Counted from the first letter of the stretch, positions 1-10,079 are shown. The stretch is DNA of 64,000 nt from Bremia lactucae (GCF_004359215.1 NC_090627.1:724818-788817), one strand, 5' to 3'. The notes: generated from the sequence alone by a model not told the origin. Made by a program: numbers and translations.

Positions 1-546
1 GCAGAGATGACAGTACATCTCTCTCGTCTCTTGAAAAAAGACGAGAAATGGTTATGGAACGCTGATTGTCAGCGTTCATTTGAAGGAATCAAGCAAAGCT
101 TGATGCAATCGCCCATATTGGCGATTGCGGATCAAGACAGACCATTCCATGTGGTCTGTGACGCCAGCGATTTCGCAATCGGCTGTGCGTTAATGCAATA
201 CGATACAGATGGCGCGGAGCGCGTCGTCTGTTACCAATCGCGTCAGCTGCAACCAGCTGAACGCAATTATCCAGTGCATGACAAGGAACTCCTTGCCATG
301 AAATATTCATTGGCTAAATTTAGGGTCTACCTCCTAGGAGATAGACCGTTCATCGTATATACGGACCATGCGTCATTACGCACGGCCGTCAATAGCCCAC
401 ACCTCTCGCAAAGAATGGCGAGGTGGCTATCCTTCTTCGCGGATTATAATTTCTCCGTCGAATATAAACCAGGACGACTTAATGTCGTCGCTGATGCGTT
501 ATCACGCCGACCCGATTTCGAGCGGCTGCGCATTCCAACAGTTTAA
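1..546 (+). CDS. Ty3/gypsy RT thumb and RNase H (element E0, 5' end outside window)
   Basis: RNase H of a Ty3/gypsy polyprotein, which degrades the RNA strand during reverse transcription. The frame is open from about base 7 to the TAA at 544-546 and is cut on the left by the window edge. In order it shows the RT-RNase H tether (SRLLKKDEKW), the first catalytic Asp (VVCDASDFAIG), a Glu in HDKELLAMKY, an Asp in YTDHASLRTA, and the typical end motif VADALSRRPD. It is the best preserved part of E0, because the integrase that follows is broken by stops and frameshifts. The segment is unusually rich in short perfect hairpins, for example 57-77, 105-128 and 324-347. The family assignment is firm; activity is unlikely because the rest of the polyprotein is broken. 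Confidence 0.9.
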   Translation, partial: AEMTVHLSRLLKKDEKWLWNADCQRSFEGIKQSLMQSPILAIADQDRPFHVVCDASDFAIGCALMQYDTDGAERVVCYQSRQLQPAERNYPVHDKELLAMKYSLAKFRVYLLGDRPFIVYTDHASLRTAVNSPHLSQRMARWLSFFADYNFSVEYKPGRLNVVADALSRRPDFERLRIPTV

Positions 547-559
547 ATAATCTCACTGT

Positions 560-1990
560 TGCAGGACTCATTTCAAGTGTTTTGTCATCAGCCTTGTTTG
601 ATGACATAAAGAAAGCCTGCGGAGAAGATAAGGTCCATCTGTTTATATTGGATCATCTGATGAATGCATCCGATAAATCTCAAAGATTTACCGGCTTTAT
701 ATCGATCGTCATCCGATCGATACATAACACGCAACGGCTTATTATATATTACACAGCCGTTGCCGGCGACACTCCACGTGTCGTCGTCCCAACTCACAAT
801 GATTAGCGCTTGCGCATCATGTATGAGTGTCACGATGCACCAACAAGCGGGCATCGTGGACGGAAGAAAACCTAGCTCACAGTAAGTCGCGACTTTTACT
901 GGCCCCCCCAGTATCAGTTCGAGCGCAAATACATTCGTGCTTGCAAGGTATGTCAACGGGTGAAGTCTAGCTTTTCATCCCGTGCACCTCTCCAACATCC
1001 ACCACATCCGGCAGAATGTTAGCAGTCCGTATCTATGGAAATCGTCTTCGAATTTCCCGAAGACGATCACAAAAACCATGGAATCCTTGTTTTTGGAGAC
1101 AAATTCAGCAAGATAGTCATCTTGCTGCAGTACCAGAGTCGATCACGGCTCCGGGCTGTGCCCGTGTCTTTATCGACACGGTATTCAAACTCCACGGGTT
1201 ACCCAGTGAATTAATCTCGGATAGAGATCCAAGATTCACGGCGGAGTTCTGGCAACCCGTGGTCCGATCTCTCGGAACACGGCTGACTATGTCAACATCC
1301 CATCACCAGAAACAGATGATCAAACAGAACGCATAAATCGCGTCCTCGAAGAGATACTTCGAGGTTACGTCCAATCGTATCCAAACTAGAGCGAGTTTTA
1401 ACCGAGGTGAATGCATCAAACGCATACACTATTTTTCGTGAATGGCTTACGCCATCCGTATACCCACCCAACAAGAAGGATCCTCTTGTTCGAGGGGGAG
1501 TGGTCTCGCACGAGCAAAACCATTTCTGGCTCATGCTCATCACGCGTCAAAGTTACCAACGACGCGAGTGATGTCGATACCAAAGCAATCGACATCGAAT
1601 ATGAGAAAAAATCATGGCAGTGCGCACAGAGCGCGCTGAAAAAGACAAAACAAATGAGCCAGCAAAGAAATTTCTGCTGGCTCGAGAATCAGTAATCCGT
1701 TTCGTACAGGATTCCATTGCTAATGCAGTAACCCGTCAGAAACGGAATGCAGACAAACATGGAAGAGCAACACTCTTTCATTTAGATAATAATCTAGTGC
1801 TACTCTCTACGGTAAACCAACCTAAGCGTTTGATCACTATTGTGGGTAGCAGCCCAAGTTCATTGAGCCTTTCCGTGCACTGCATCACAGAGACAATGCG
1901 TACACAATATAATTGCCACGTAGGATGCGAACGCATCCTACGTTTTACGTTGGTCGGCTCCGCCCGTACCATCAGTATGCGGCTTCTTCA
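560..1990 (+). pseudogene. Degenerate Ty3/gypsy integrase of element E0
   Basis: Integrase remnant continuing from the RNase H. Recognisable pieces in changing frames are the linker after RNase H (around 560-800), the catalytic core (1016-1336, with VFIDTVFKLHGLPSE and SDRDPRFTAEFW carrying the second Asp), and the C-terminal GPY/F-like region (about 1614-1990, with LVLLSTVN near 1796 and HPTFYVGRLRPY near 1937). Reading requires at least three frame changes, and the HHCC zinc region is barely recognisable. The end motif lies about 35 bp from the antisense ORF at 2024-3571, so pol and that ORF are nearly abutting and point at each other. Confidence 0.8.
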
Positions 1991-2023
1991 GAGGACGGAT
2001 GTGACCACCCTTTTCAAGAATCC

Positions 2024-3571
2024 CTAAAAGATTCTTGTGATCGCAAACCAGATTCTCATGTTGAACCTGAAGTTTCTCATGCCGGTTCCGAAGATCCTCG
2101 AACTACGATGAGCTGATGACAGCTCATCACGAACAGCATGATAGTTCCGCTCGTACTCCAACAAGGAGTACGCACTCTTAGAACGGTCTACCAACCGCTC
2201 GATATAGTAAGCCTGCACCGTCTGCTCCAACGAGCGACGCTTGCCGCGCTCGTGGTCAAGTCCCTCCTCCAAATCATAGAGGAAGTGATCGATTCTGTCG
2301 ATCTTCGACATTAGATCTGACACACGGCTCGGACCTAATTTTCCATCCTCCACCACAACCATTGGTGGATTCCCACGGTGATCAACGTTTCCTTGTGGAA
2401 CGTATTTAAAACCACCGTGATGTGAAGGGGCAGCGAACGAGTTATCTTGCTCGCTAGTGCGGTTATCCACCTTCACATGACAGCTGGGAGCCTCGTTCCC
2501 AGCTGGTTGTTGACGTTGAGGGCCTCGTCCGTCAGTATGACGAGACCCATCCGATGGATCAGAAGGTCCTTCGAAAAACACGCACCCCTGTAGCTCGCAA
2601 ATCGATTGCAAAAACTTCAATCGCATCGCGCATCTCGATAGAGATGCGAGCCCTTCTCTAAGGCGAAGAAAGGAATGTTATATTCCTTTTACTCGCTTCG
2701 TGTTGCAAACACAACACGGACAGGGATCACCCCACGTGAGTCATGGAAGTCCTGCCTCACGAGGCAATCGATGCAATTTATACCTGCACCGGTTCGAGTT
2801 CGTTTCTCAAACTTAACGCGAATCGAGTCTTTGAAGCCAGCTTCGCGTCCAGTGTATTTGACATTGCGAAATGAACGCGTTATAAGCTTGCATAATCGGG
2901 TCTTATCTCGCTTATTGTTGCCACTATACCATCGCTGCTTGAAAAAAAGCATCAAGAAAAATCTTCCGTAGCGCGAATGTTCTTCGCGCTGAACCCAAGG
3001 CCATGTAGATTTGTCGCAATCAATAAGGGTTATTTATTGTGAGGAATAGTCTCTCCAGACAAGCCATTAATTAGCTGTTCAGGCAAAAGCCACGGCTTCT
3101 TTTCAGGCGCAAGACGATACATTTTAGTGTCTACGATCTTCTGAGTTGTACCCACTGAAGCAAGATTACCACAAGAACTTTATTACGATGGCTTACGCCA
3201 TCGTCATCACCACGCACAGAAATATGTGCGGGTCACAGCGCGGGTGACGGTACCGGCGATGAGGAAACATCCTTATCATCGGAATCGAATATGCTAGAGC
3301 GAATGCTACCAGCACGTCTACTCGAATGAGCTCCCTCATTCGAAGGCTCATAGTCAGCCGCCTGACGGTGATCAAGCGACTGTTATGTTCTCTTCGAGTC
3401 GGCCATTTCGTCAGACTCGCATTCGTAATCGACCTCCAAAGAGGGGTCGCATTACGTGGTGTATCACCACGTGCACCCGCAATAATTAGAGTTGCGGGAG
3501 AAGATGACGCTACGGCAGACGGAATGTCTGCCGCAAGAGACAATAATGCGTCGCCCGCGGCTGCATGAACC
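2024..3571 (-). pseudogene. Antisense ORF (aORF) of element E0, opposite to gag-pol
   Basis: Long minus-strand coding-like stretch lying between the plus-strand integrase and the 3' LTR of E0. It is broken into pieces: Ser/Asp-rich N-terminus (about 3571-3190), core with LAPEKKPWLLPE (about 3126-3036), a segment with QRWYSGNNKR and KYTGREAGFK (2955-2689), and an open 200-aa C-terminal piece (2626-2024) with a charged, probably helical tail (LEEGLDHERGKRRSLEQTV). The core and middle align at the protein level with plus-strand ORFs at 3930-4836 and 27235-28430, which occupy the same antisense position in two other elements. The C-terminal piece matches 28276-28340 in E2 at the nucleotide level. 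I do not recognise a functional domain. A structural or nucleic-acid-binding role would be a guess. Confidence 0.6.
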
Positions 3572-3725
3572 GCAGCCGAAGGCGCCGTACTATTCGCCTA
3601 CCGCATGGACTTGTTAACCATGCGATAGAATTAAAAATGATGGTTCTGACCAATCAACATCGCTTTTGTTAATAAAGTGGTCTATAGCAACCACTCTTCC
3701 CAATGACAGTCAGAGTGATTCTCGT

Positions 3726-3812
3726 TTAAGGGAGGGGTGATGCAACGGGGTGTATCGTTACATGAATTTAACACTTAAAGGTTGTTAATTAATATACACC
3801 GCGTTGCATCAC
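3726..3812. repeat. Polypurine tract and 75-bp palindromic LTR remnant joining E0 and E1
   Basis: A purine run (about 3729-3737, AAGGGAGGGG) is followed at 3738 by an LTR-like start, TGATGCAACGGGGTGTAT. The segment ends at 3812 with the near-exact reverse complement of that start (17 of 18 bases by eye). Read from the other strand, a purine-rich stretch also precedes 3812. The 75 bp therefore look like the collapsed 3' LTR ends of two elements pointing at each other: E0 (plus) and E1 (minus). The same interior (TTAACACTTAAA, GGTTGTTAATTAATA) recurs at 50297-50380. Confidence 0.55.
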
Positions 3813-3929
3813 CTTTCCTAACTGATGTGGAGTGACAGACAAATATGATTATGTATTTCCCTGTAAATTTGCACTGTTGATTGTTATTTTTAATAGTCCT
3901 ATTATATTGCATTGTTGATTTTCTTTAAA

Positions 3930-4836
3930 ATCATTTCGTTTGCGCATGTTCACGAAACAAGTGCGCATCGGCCGTGAGGTCGCAATGCTGGCAGCTGCAA
4001 GGATAGTGCGGCTGTTAGTAACGCGAATGTTTATGTAGATGCTCATCCGTCTACTGCAGAAGAAGTCACCGCTACTTCCGTAGCAGGTGACTGGGCCCAG
4101 TCGGCGTCTCGCCCAACTCGGTGAAAACTGTAAAAGCCTCCGAATCAACCGGGGCCACGTCCGAGAAACCTTCGAATCCCCACGTGACAACGAAAGAGGT
4201 GATGGCGCAGCCGTTTGACGCTTTGTCAGACCCTTTCGATGCGGAGTCATCTTGCGATGACTCCATAAACGACGACCACTCTGGTGATGTCAGTATGCAT
4301 CACCAGGAACGAAGTGATCGTAAAGGTCACTTCGGTAATAATGCTATTGGTTGTGCTAGTATTAGTATTTCCAGCAACGGAGTGACTCTAAGGATCGCTC
4401 CAAGAGCCATGTTAGCGTTAACGTTAACATGAGCCAACGAAAGAGGGATCGCAATGTCTTACGGCTTGCTCCCGAAAAGAAGCCATGGCTGCCCTCTAAG
4501 AATAACCTAGCTCGTTGGTCTGGTATGCCCTACAATCGGTACCATATTCCCTTGCTCGACTCATACAGGCTTCACAAGCCTTGGGAGGACGAAACTGAAT
4601 CCTTCATCGATGCATTTTCCGGCATCGGTGGTACACTTGTCAGCGGGCAAAGAATATCGCTCTTTTGTTCCAAGCTTGGGAAGATTATGTAGAGAATGTG
4701 CAAAGCATGGGCCGCGAGGTCTGGCTTTACAAGCTGACTGCTTTTCGTAGACTGTCCGAAAAACGGACCGTAGACGGTGTACGCTAGAATCTGCACCGTT
4801 TGTCTAAAGAGGCAGGTTACCTTGCCTCTTTCGGCA
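3930..4836 (+). pseudogene. Antisense ORF (aORF) of element E1
   Basis: Plus-strand coding-like stretch at the 3' end of the minus-strand element E1. It starts with an acidic, Ser/Asp-rich part (about 3985-4330, with SSCDDSINDDHSGD and HHQERSDRKGHFGNN) and continues with a core containing LRLAPEKKPWLPSKNNLARW (about 4449-4510), HRWYTCQRAK and SMGREVWLYKLTAFRRLSEK (about 4620-4760). Frames change at about 4117, 4430 and 4640. The same core occurs in E0 (minus, 3126-2689) and, more decayed, in E2 (plus, 27650-28060). The match to E0 is clear in protein motifs, although much of the nucleotide sequence has diverged, which suggests past selection on the protein. It breaks off at about 4836 directly against reverse transcriptase, so E1 has lost the aORF C-terminus, integrase and RNase H. 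Confidence 0.6.
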
Positions 4837-4837
4837 T

Positions 4838-5529
4838 AATTGCGGGAGTACTTGTGTAAGTACGCTGCTAAGCAAGGTATTTCGAAGATTTTTTACATCG
4901 ACTGTCACAGACTAGCCGTGGTCGCCTTGATTTTTTCCCGGATCGGAGCAAACATCTTGTTTACTCATGATGCACCCAAGAAGTGGTATTTCACTTGCAG
5001 CGAATATGTACTTCTTGAGATTTGCATACAACTTATGCATAAGTGTAAGAACCTTTCGGAAGTGGGTACGATAATCTTAAACTTCCGTCTTTTCGTTCAT
5101 GGTTCTGCTATAAACGAAGACGTCACTAAATTCGGGACATAATTCTGCACCGATCTCAACATATTATTTACACATCTGTTGAGTGTCTCAGGGGCATAAT
5201 TAAGCCCCTATAGTAATAACTAGCCACTTACACAGCATTCCGCTTGGGCTTTGAACGGGATATTCTGTTCACGTATTAGGATCTGATAGAATTCATTCAT
5301 CAGATCCATTGAGGAAAAGATATTACTAACCATAGATTACGTGTTTTCGTGGTATCATCGTTTGAGCCGGTGCTGTTGCAGCGTTTAATTTATTGAGTGC
5401 ATGCACAAATCGCCACCCTTCACAGAAGGTCAGAGAGCTATATGGGGAGGTCGACTTCTTCACATGGCAGCTACGCGATCGGTTAATAATTTGTCGATCG
5501 CTATTACTTGTTAACGAGGCAATGGCCAC
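4838..5529 (-). pseudogene. Reverse transcriptase remnant of element E1
   Basis: Minus-strand RT fragment following the protease-RT linker at 5511-6014. Its 5' part reads through the region that normally carries the start of the fingers domain (SPYSSLTFCEG, FVHALNKLNAAT, about 5480-5370). Its 3' part (5142-4838) matches 29940-30200 of E2, where the reading frame is RT leading into RNase H. Several stops and frameshifts are present. The sequence is interrupted at about 4836 by the aORF, so the thumb, RNase H and integrase are missing. Confidence 0.65.
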
Positions 5530-6014
5530 TGCTTCATGACAACGTATTTCGAACCTGGTATCAGTTCGATTTCGTGTCGAGTGACTTTATCCTTAGGCAA
5601 CTCGCACGGTACGGATTTAAAGAATACATCCTTGAAGGTGATCAAATCCTTATATGAAGGATTCGTCTTTGAAGAATCCAGGGATTGGGATTTAAAACGT
5701 TCAATCCGAGTCTTCTCATGGAGGACACTTTCGTCCATCGGTGAGCTGCTAAGAACCTGTTCGCTCTTAGTAATTACTATTGCCGACCGAATATCGGCCA
5801 CGTACTTGTCATCTGGGACAAATACGCAGGTCTGCTTGACTTTGCCACTACGCAGATAATACAAGAATCGTTTCGATTCTATCGTTGGCAAGTGAGTTAT
5901 CTCCGAAGTTAATTTCGGGGGCGCTATCAGATCAAGTGTATAAGCGCCTTCGCTTGATCCGTTGCTTACTAAGACAGTTAATGTCTCAATTGCCTCTTTG
6001 GGACTTATTTCCAA
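5511..6014 (-). pseudogene. Protease-RT linker of Ty3/gypsy element E1
   Basis: Open minus-strand segment of about 168 codons, bounded upstream by an in-frame stop. Its C-terminal end carries the strongly conserved entry to the RT domain in this family: VPCELPKDKVTRHEIELIPG and VMKQWPLPR. The N-terminal two thirds are a linker with no catalytic residues (ISPKEAIETLTVL, YLRSGKVKQTCVFVPDDKYV). The same linker is found in E4 at about 38207-37995. The first codon of the open stretch is TTG, so it is not a real start; the segment is part of a broken polyprotein. The 24-bp tandem repeat at 6049-6240 lies immediately upstream in the sense direction. Confidence 0.75.
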
Positions 6015-6048
6015 AAGTCGCTATGATCATTTGACCACAAGTTTCGCG

Positions 6049-6240
6049 GACTTATTCCCGCAAATTCTTGGGGACTTATTCCCGCAAATTCTTGGGGACT
6101 TATTCCCGCAAATTCATGGGGACTTATTCCCGCAAATTCTTGGGGACATATTCCTGCAAATTCTTGGGGACATATTCCTGCAAATTCTTGAGGACTTATT
6201 CCCGCAAATTCTTGGGGACTTATCCCCTCAATTTTATTTT
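6049..6240. repeat. 24-bp minisatellite, eight units, inside the E1 polyprotein linker
   Basis: Eight consecutive 24-bp units beginning GACTTATTCCCGCAAATTCT. Units at 6049, 6073 and 6193 are identical, units at 6145 and 6169 share variant bases, and the last unit (6217-6240) is diverged. The period is a multiple of three, so expansion keeps frame: in the sense strand one frame gives an 8-residue repeat around PRICGNKS. A shorter, more diverged version of the same motif sits at the equivalent place in E4 (about 38485-38580), so the array grew from a sequence already present in the family. Confidence 0.9.
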
Positions 6241-6639
6241 GGGGAGTATCCTCATCAACTGGCTCTAGCTGTGGTTGTTTTCCTTAGTTGGCCATCTGAT
6301 ATTAGACGATCTAGGCTTGGCACTGCCATAGTCACGGCTTAATGCTGCCAAAATATACATGGCTCGTACTTTCTGAGCCATGGCAATCCAAGGAACATCA
6401 AATTTGACATCAAAATATCGTTGGATCAAATAATAACCGTACTATTTACCCCTTAACGTGTATTGGATGCAAACTACACGTTTCTTTACTGTTACAGATT
6501 CGCCCATTCCTAGGCGCACTGTCAGCCTCGTTAGAGGGATATCGCTTTCAATAAGTTTGATCTGCGATCTTTTAGCGGTTGGCGTCGAAAAAAATTGTTT
6601 GACGCCACACAATCGACTAGGGACCTTGGTGACAAGCCA

Positions 6640-7960
6640 CTATAATTTCCAGGGTGATGAGGTTAACCTCAACCCTGGGGCAGTTATACACAATATATGT
6701 TTGTGAGGAGCAGCTTCCGTCAAAAAGCCTTCAAATTCTTTTGACGTTGCTGAATCAATAGGGCGCACCGCACCTACTGACTCCGACCGCTTTTGTCGAT
6801 TCACCTCGCCGTTGCGATTTTGTAATACCGTCGGATACGCGTCCTTCGCTTTTCCGAGCGAGAGGTCGATCTTTTCGCGCAGTAAGCACAGATCGCTGGC
6901 CGTTGGGCACTAAATTCATAGACGTAGTGTCCCATTTTCTGACAACGAATACATTCCTGTAATCGTTTGTAACTTGAAAAGCGAGGTTCCTCGCTCTCTA
7001 CTTACGTAAGATTCATGGGTTATGGATCTCCGTTAACTTGTCGCCTCGGTGGACGATATGCACCCGAGTGGACGAAAGCCTGTTTCAGGCTAATGTCCTC
7101 CTGTTCGGCTACAGATATCGCTTGGTCTAGCGACTCTATTTCTAGCAGGAACAGGTAAACTTAACAGGACTGCATGCAAGACCTTTAATAAACACAGTTA
7201 CCTGTGTTTGTTCATCAACTGGATGACTCACGATACAGCTGACCAGGTATCGTGTATGCTTGGCATAAGCGTGGATGTCACGCTTGCTCTGCTTCAAATC
7301 CAGGAGCTTGGCTCGAGCCCTGTATTCGACACGTAACAGCTACAATTTTTTATGAGTCGGGTCTTAAAGACCACATACGACCCAAAAACTAATAGGTCGT
7401 GAAGCTTGAGCCTCAAGGCCCAAGATCTGGCACGTCCTGCTAAGTTGGACATGTCAAATTTCACTTTCGTCGCATCGTCACTGATACGGCGAGCTTCTAT
7501 GGCGTCGCCTAATTTGACGAGGCATCTTAAAATATAGTCACCTTCGACTATCTCAAACTTAAATTTCTATCTTCAAGCTATCAAGTCAACGCGGAAGTGT
7601 CGACCTATTACCAGCATGTTAATGCTGCTGTCTTAACAGCTCCAATTGTTGAGCACCCTGTTCTCTCAACACGTCCGCGTGTTGAGTGCCTTGCAAGTGA
7701 AGCGAGGCTACGTTTTCTCGGGCCCCGTCGAGTTCGCGTTGTATGAACTCGGATATAACCGCGTGCTGCTTATCTCTTCCCAGAGTGAACAGCATGGCGC
7801 CCGCCTACGATCGAATCATTCGTTCGATCGCTCTCCATTCAAGGTCACTTAAATGAGTAAGATTTTTACGCGTGGCGTGATAGCCTTGTTGAGGGGCTGG
7901 AAAGCTCCCTCCTTCTTCATCCAAAAATGTACGTGTTGGACAGAACGTGCGTAGGCAGAA
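6640..7960 (-). pseudogene. Degenerate gag of Ty3/gypsy element E1
   Basis: Minus-strand gag remnant starting just after the primer-binding site. The N-terminal part (LTHLSDLEWRAIERMIRS, about 7858-7805) aligns with the better preserved gag N-terminus of E6 at 48992-48582 (YLSDIERSAVERM). Farther on, about 6960-6920 encodes a zinc knuckle of the CX2CX4HX4C type in which the last Cys has become Phe (CIRCQKMGHYVYEF). The middle (about 7600-7000) matches E6 gag in order but has many frame breaks. Gag would coat the element RNA in the particle; this copy is dead. Confidence 0.65.
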
Positions 7961-7967
7961 GGGCGGA

Positions 7968-7983
7968 CTACGAAGTGCTACCA
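7968..7983 (-). other. Primer-binding site of E1
   Basis: On the minus strand TGGTAGCACTTCGTAG begins two bases after the LTR end (ACA, then CC). TGG plus a short spacer is the usual arrangement for tRNA-primed LTR elements. The same TGGTAGCAC start is found at E6 (49002 downward) and TGGTAGCGC at E3 (30780). The tRNA is not identified; an initiator-Met-like 3' end is possible. Confidence 0.6.
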
Positions 7984-7985
7984 GG

Positions 7986-8243
7986 TGTAATAGGGCACCC
8001 TTATACTTGGGCACCGCACAATCGTTTCTTGTGAGGATTGGCAGGGTTGATTCAAAATTAAATCGATTAATCAATAGAACTGATGTCTTGTTGCGTCAAT
8101 ATTATTAAATTTGGTAATATTTGAACTATTAGGTCAAAATTTATTCAGATTATAATTTTGTACATCTTTATTATTTTCCTCTCAGAGGAAATAATATTTA
8201 ATATTCCTCGTATAGTATATGTGTAACTGGACACCCCGTTACA
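7986..8243 (-). repeat. 5' LTR of element E1
   Basis: About 258 bp on the minus strand, starting TGTAACGGGGTGTCC and ending ATTACA, followed by a two-base spacer and the primer-binding site. It is related to the 501-bp LTR of E4 (39385-39885) but lacks about 240 bp of it. Rich in A/T with short internal hairpins. Confidence 0.75.
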
Positions 8244-8681
8244 TTCGCGCAGTTTTCACTTTCCATTTCTTTGTAATACTCATAATGCGATAGTGGTATT
8301 ATAAAAAATTTCAATATTTCTGACAACTAAAATTTTCAAAAAATAGTTATCCCTTACAAATGATCTCTTGTAGATCTCCTGTTATATCATGCCGTAAATT
8401 ACGATGAGTTGTCGCAAATAAGCAAACTGCGTCCAAGAATATTCAAATTCTTACAAATAATTTCTAAACTCGCCCTCGCTTTTGCTTAGCTTATTCCGGC
8501 CATTTTATAGCCAACTAGATGTCTCATCACAGCTAATCTCAATTCATTAGTTCACTGGCTTTAATATATTTACAATTATTTATGCATGCACCTCCTTGCG
8601 CAACGCCTAATCGTGTCTTGTAACGACCGTCCTGGTCATATTAGACAATCACAAACCATTTTTTCAATAAGCGCAACTGCC
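8244..8681. other. A/T-rich spacer with an LTR scrap
   Basis: No gene seen. A short stretch at about 8583-8640 (ACCTCCTTGCGCA and GTCTTGTAACGA) matches the interior of the E4 LTR at 39640-39675, so at least part of this spacer is LTR debris. Confidence 0.5.
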
Positions 8682-9115
8682 TGTATGTAGCGGAGCTTCC
8701 TCGCTCCTCAAGTCAGAGTAGACTTCTCGACTCAAAAAGTCACTATAAAAATTGACTAATAAGTGTAATAATTGAGTGAGTCGTACAAGCTCGTAGAGCT
8801 TAATGAGTCCTAGTCTAAAGGACCCAGTGGTTTATAGAACCAAGTGGCAACTAGTTTATACCTTTAAAATAATTGTTTATCTCAGTGATCGTAGCGCAAT
8901 CCTTAGGAAGGGACTAGAAACTAAGAATGAAAGGGGAACTGGACTATGTTCAAAAAAATTTCGGCCACAAGATCTCTATCTGGTGGCGACCAATCGTATT
9001 ACCCATTATAAATGAGGAATTAATGATAATACCTATAATATGAATAAAATAGCATTTGACTTATAATGTGAAATGTACCTCATTAGCGGTTTAACAAACG
9101 ATGTGCATTTCATAG
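8682..9115 (-). repeat. Solo or orphan LTR of the E3 type
   Basis: Reverse complement of this segment follows the E3 LTRs (30302-30777 and 37212-37687) through ATAATGGGTAA, GGTCGCCACCAGATAGAGAT, the TAGTGCC/ACTAGTT region and the end GAAGCTCCGCTACATACA. A weakened primer-site-like sequence follows its end at about 8680-8665. No convincing target duplication was found. Boundaries are accurate to perhaps 10 bp. Confidence 0.7.
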
Positions 9116-9310
9116 TATATCAACGTCCAAACCTCTGCGCACGATCAGCAACGTCGAAATTTTGGCGCACAACTAACATCATCAATTCCAATCGTTAACT
9201 TTTCTGCAAAATGCCTGTCACAAGCCTCCTATAATTGATGTGGATCTTACTAGAGGATGAAAAACTCGCCAATCGTCACAAGACACGATTTTGCGAAGCG
9301 CAAGAAGGCG

Positions 9311-9568
9311 CCTTACATAGTTAGTTAATAATATCAAAAGTCAGTAGGAGATAGAAGATCGTAACGTAGGAGACTAATAATATTAATACAGTTTTGCTTT
9401 TTATCTATTCTAAATCCTAACAATTTACCTATACTAGCTAAGACTTCTTCGCTACTTCAAACCTTCCTTTGCACGTTTTGAACGTAGAGAAGTCGAGGCA
9501 CCATACCTTCATTGAGATAAGTGTAGGTTAGCTAGTACCTTATCAATACTAGCAAAGGGCCACGTTAC
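9311..9568 (+). repeat. LTR-like repeat, family 2
   Basis: Matches 18684-18911 in the same orientation (AAGTCAGTAGGAGATAGAAG; TAAGACTTCTTCGCTACTT; GTGTAGGTTAG; end CGTTACA). Both copies are preceded by a similar purine-rich stretch, which suggests both are 3' LTRs, not a matching 5'/3' pair. Starts are uncertain by about 20 bp. Confidence 0.6.
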
Positions 9569-10079
9569 AAAAGTTCAAAAGAATAGCAGGAGCGCCAATC
9601 GCTCTACCGTCAAGAAATGATTTATGATTACAATGTTATCGAAATTAATGAATCTGATTGACGATATGATGACATTTGATTGGCTAAAAATAGATTGGGT
9701 TAGTTTGATAAAAGCGAGAGTGAGTATAGGAATTCACTTCGTAAATATATAATCAAATACTATTAAGTCGCTGAAGTCTATCCTTTGACGTGTGAACTTC
9801 ACGCTTGTGCCAGCATACACTATACTTAGTCAATTGTATCTTAAGTGAACCAATTAATAAACTGACACAGGTAACAGTGGTCTTGCGGATGGTCCCGTCA
9901 AGACCCAACTGTATATCAAGCGATCTCTATAGCAAAACAGGAGGACTTTAGAAAAACATAGGCATTCGTTTACTCTGGTGCTTATCGTCCACCTAGACGA
10001 CAAGAATTCGAAGGGCTCGACTATATGGACGTATGTAGAGAGCGAGAAATCTCGCTCTTATGATTATAGACTTAAAAAA
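9569..10079. other. Unassigned sequence upstream of E5 gag
   Basis: A/T-rich with no supportable gene. No clear LTR or primer site was found for E5 here. It may be the decayed 5' leader or LTR of that element. Confidence 0.3.

Noticed and set aside
6049..6240. CRISPR-like array
   Set aside because: Units are contiguous with no spacers, lie inside a eukaryotic retroelement and keep a 24-bp coding period; it is a minisatellite.
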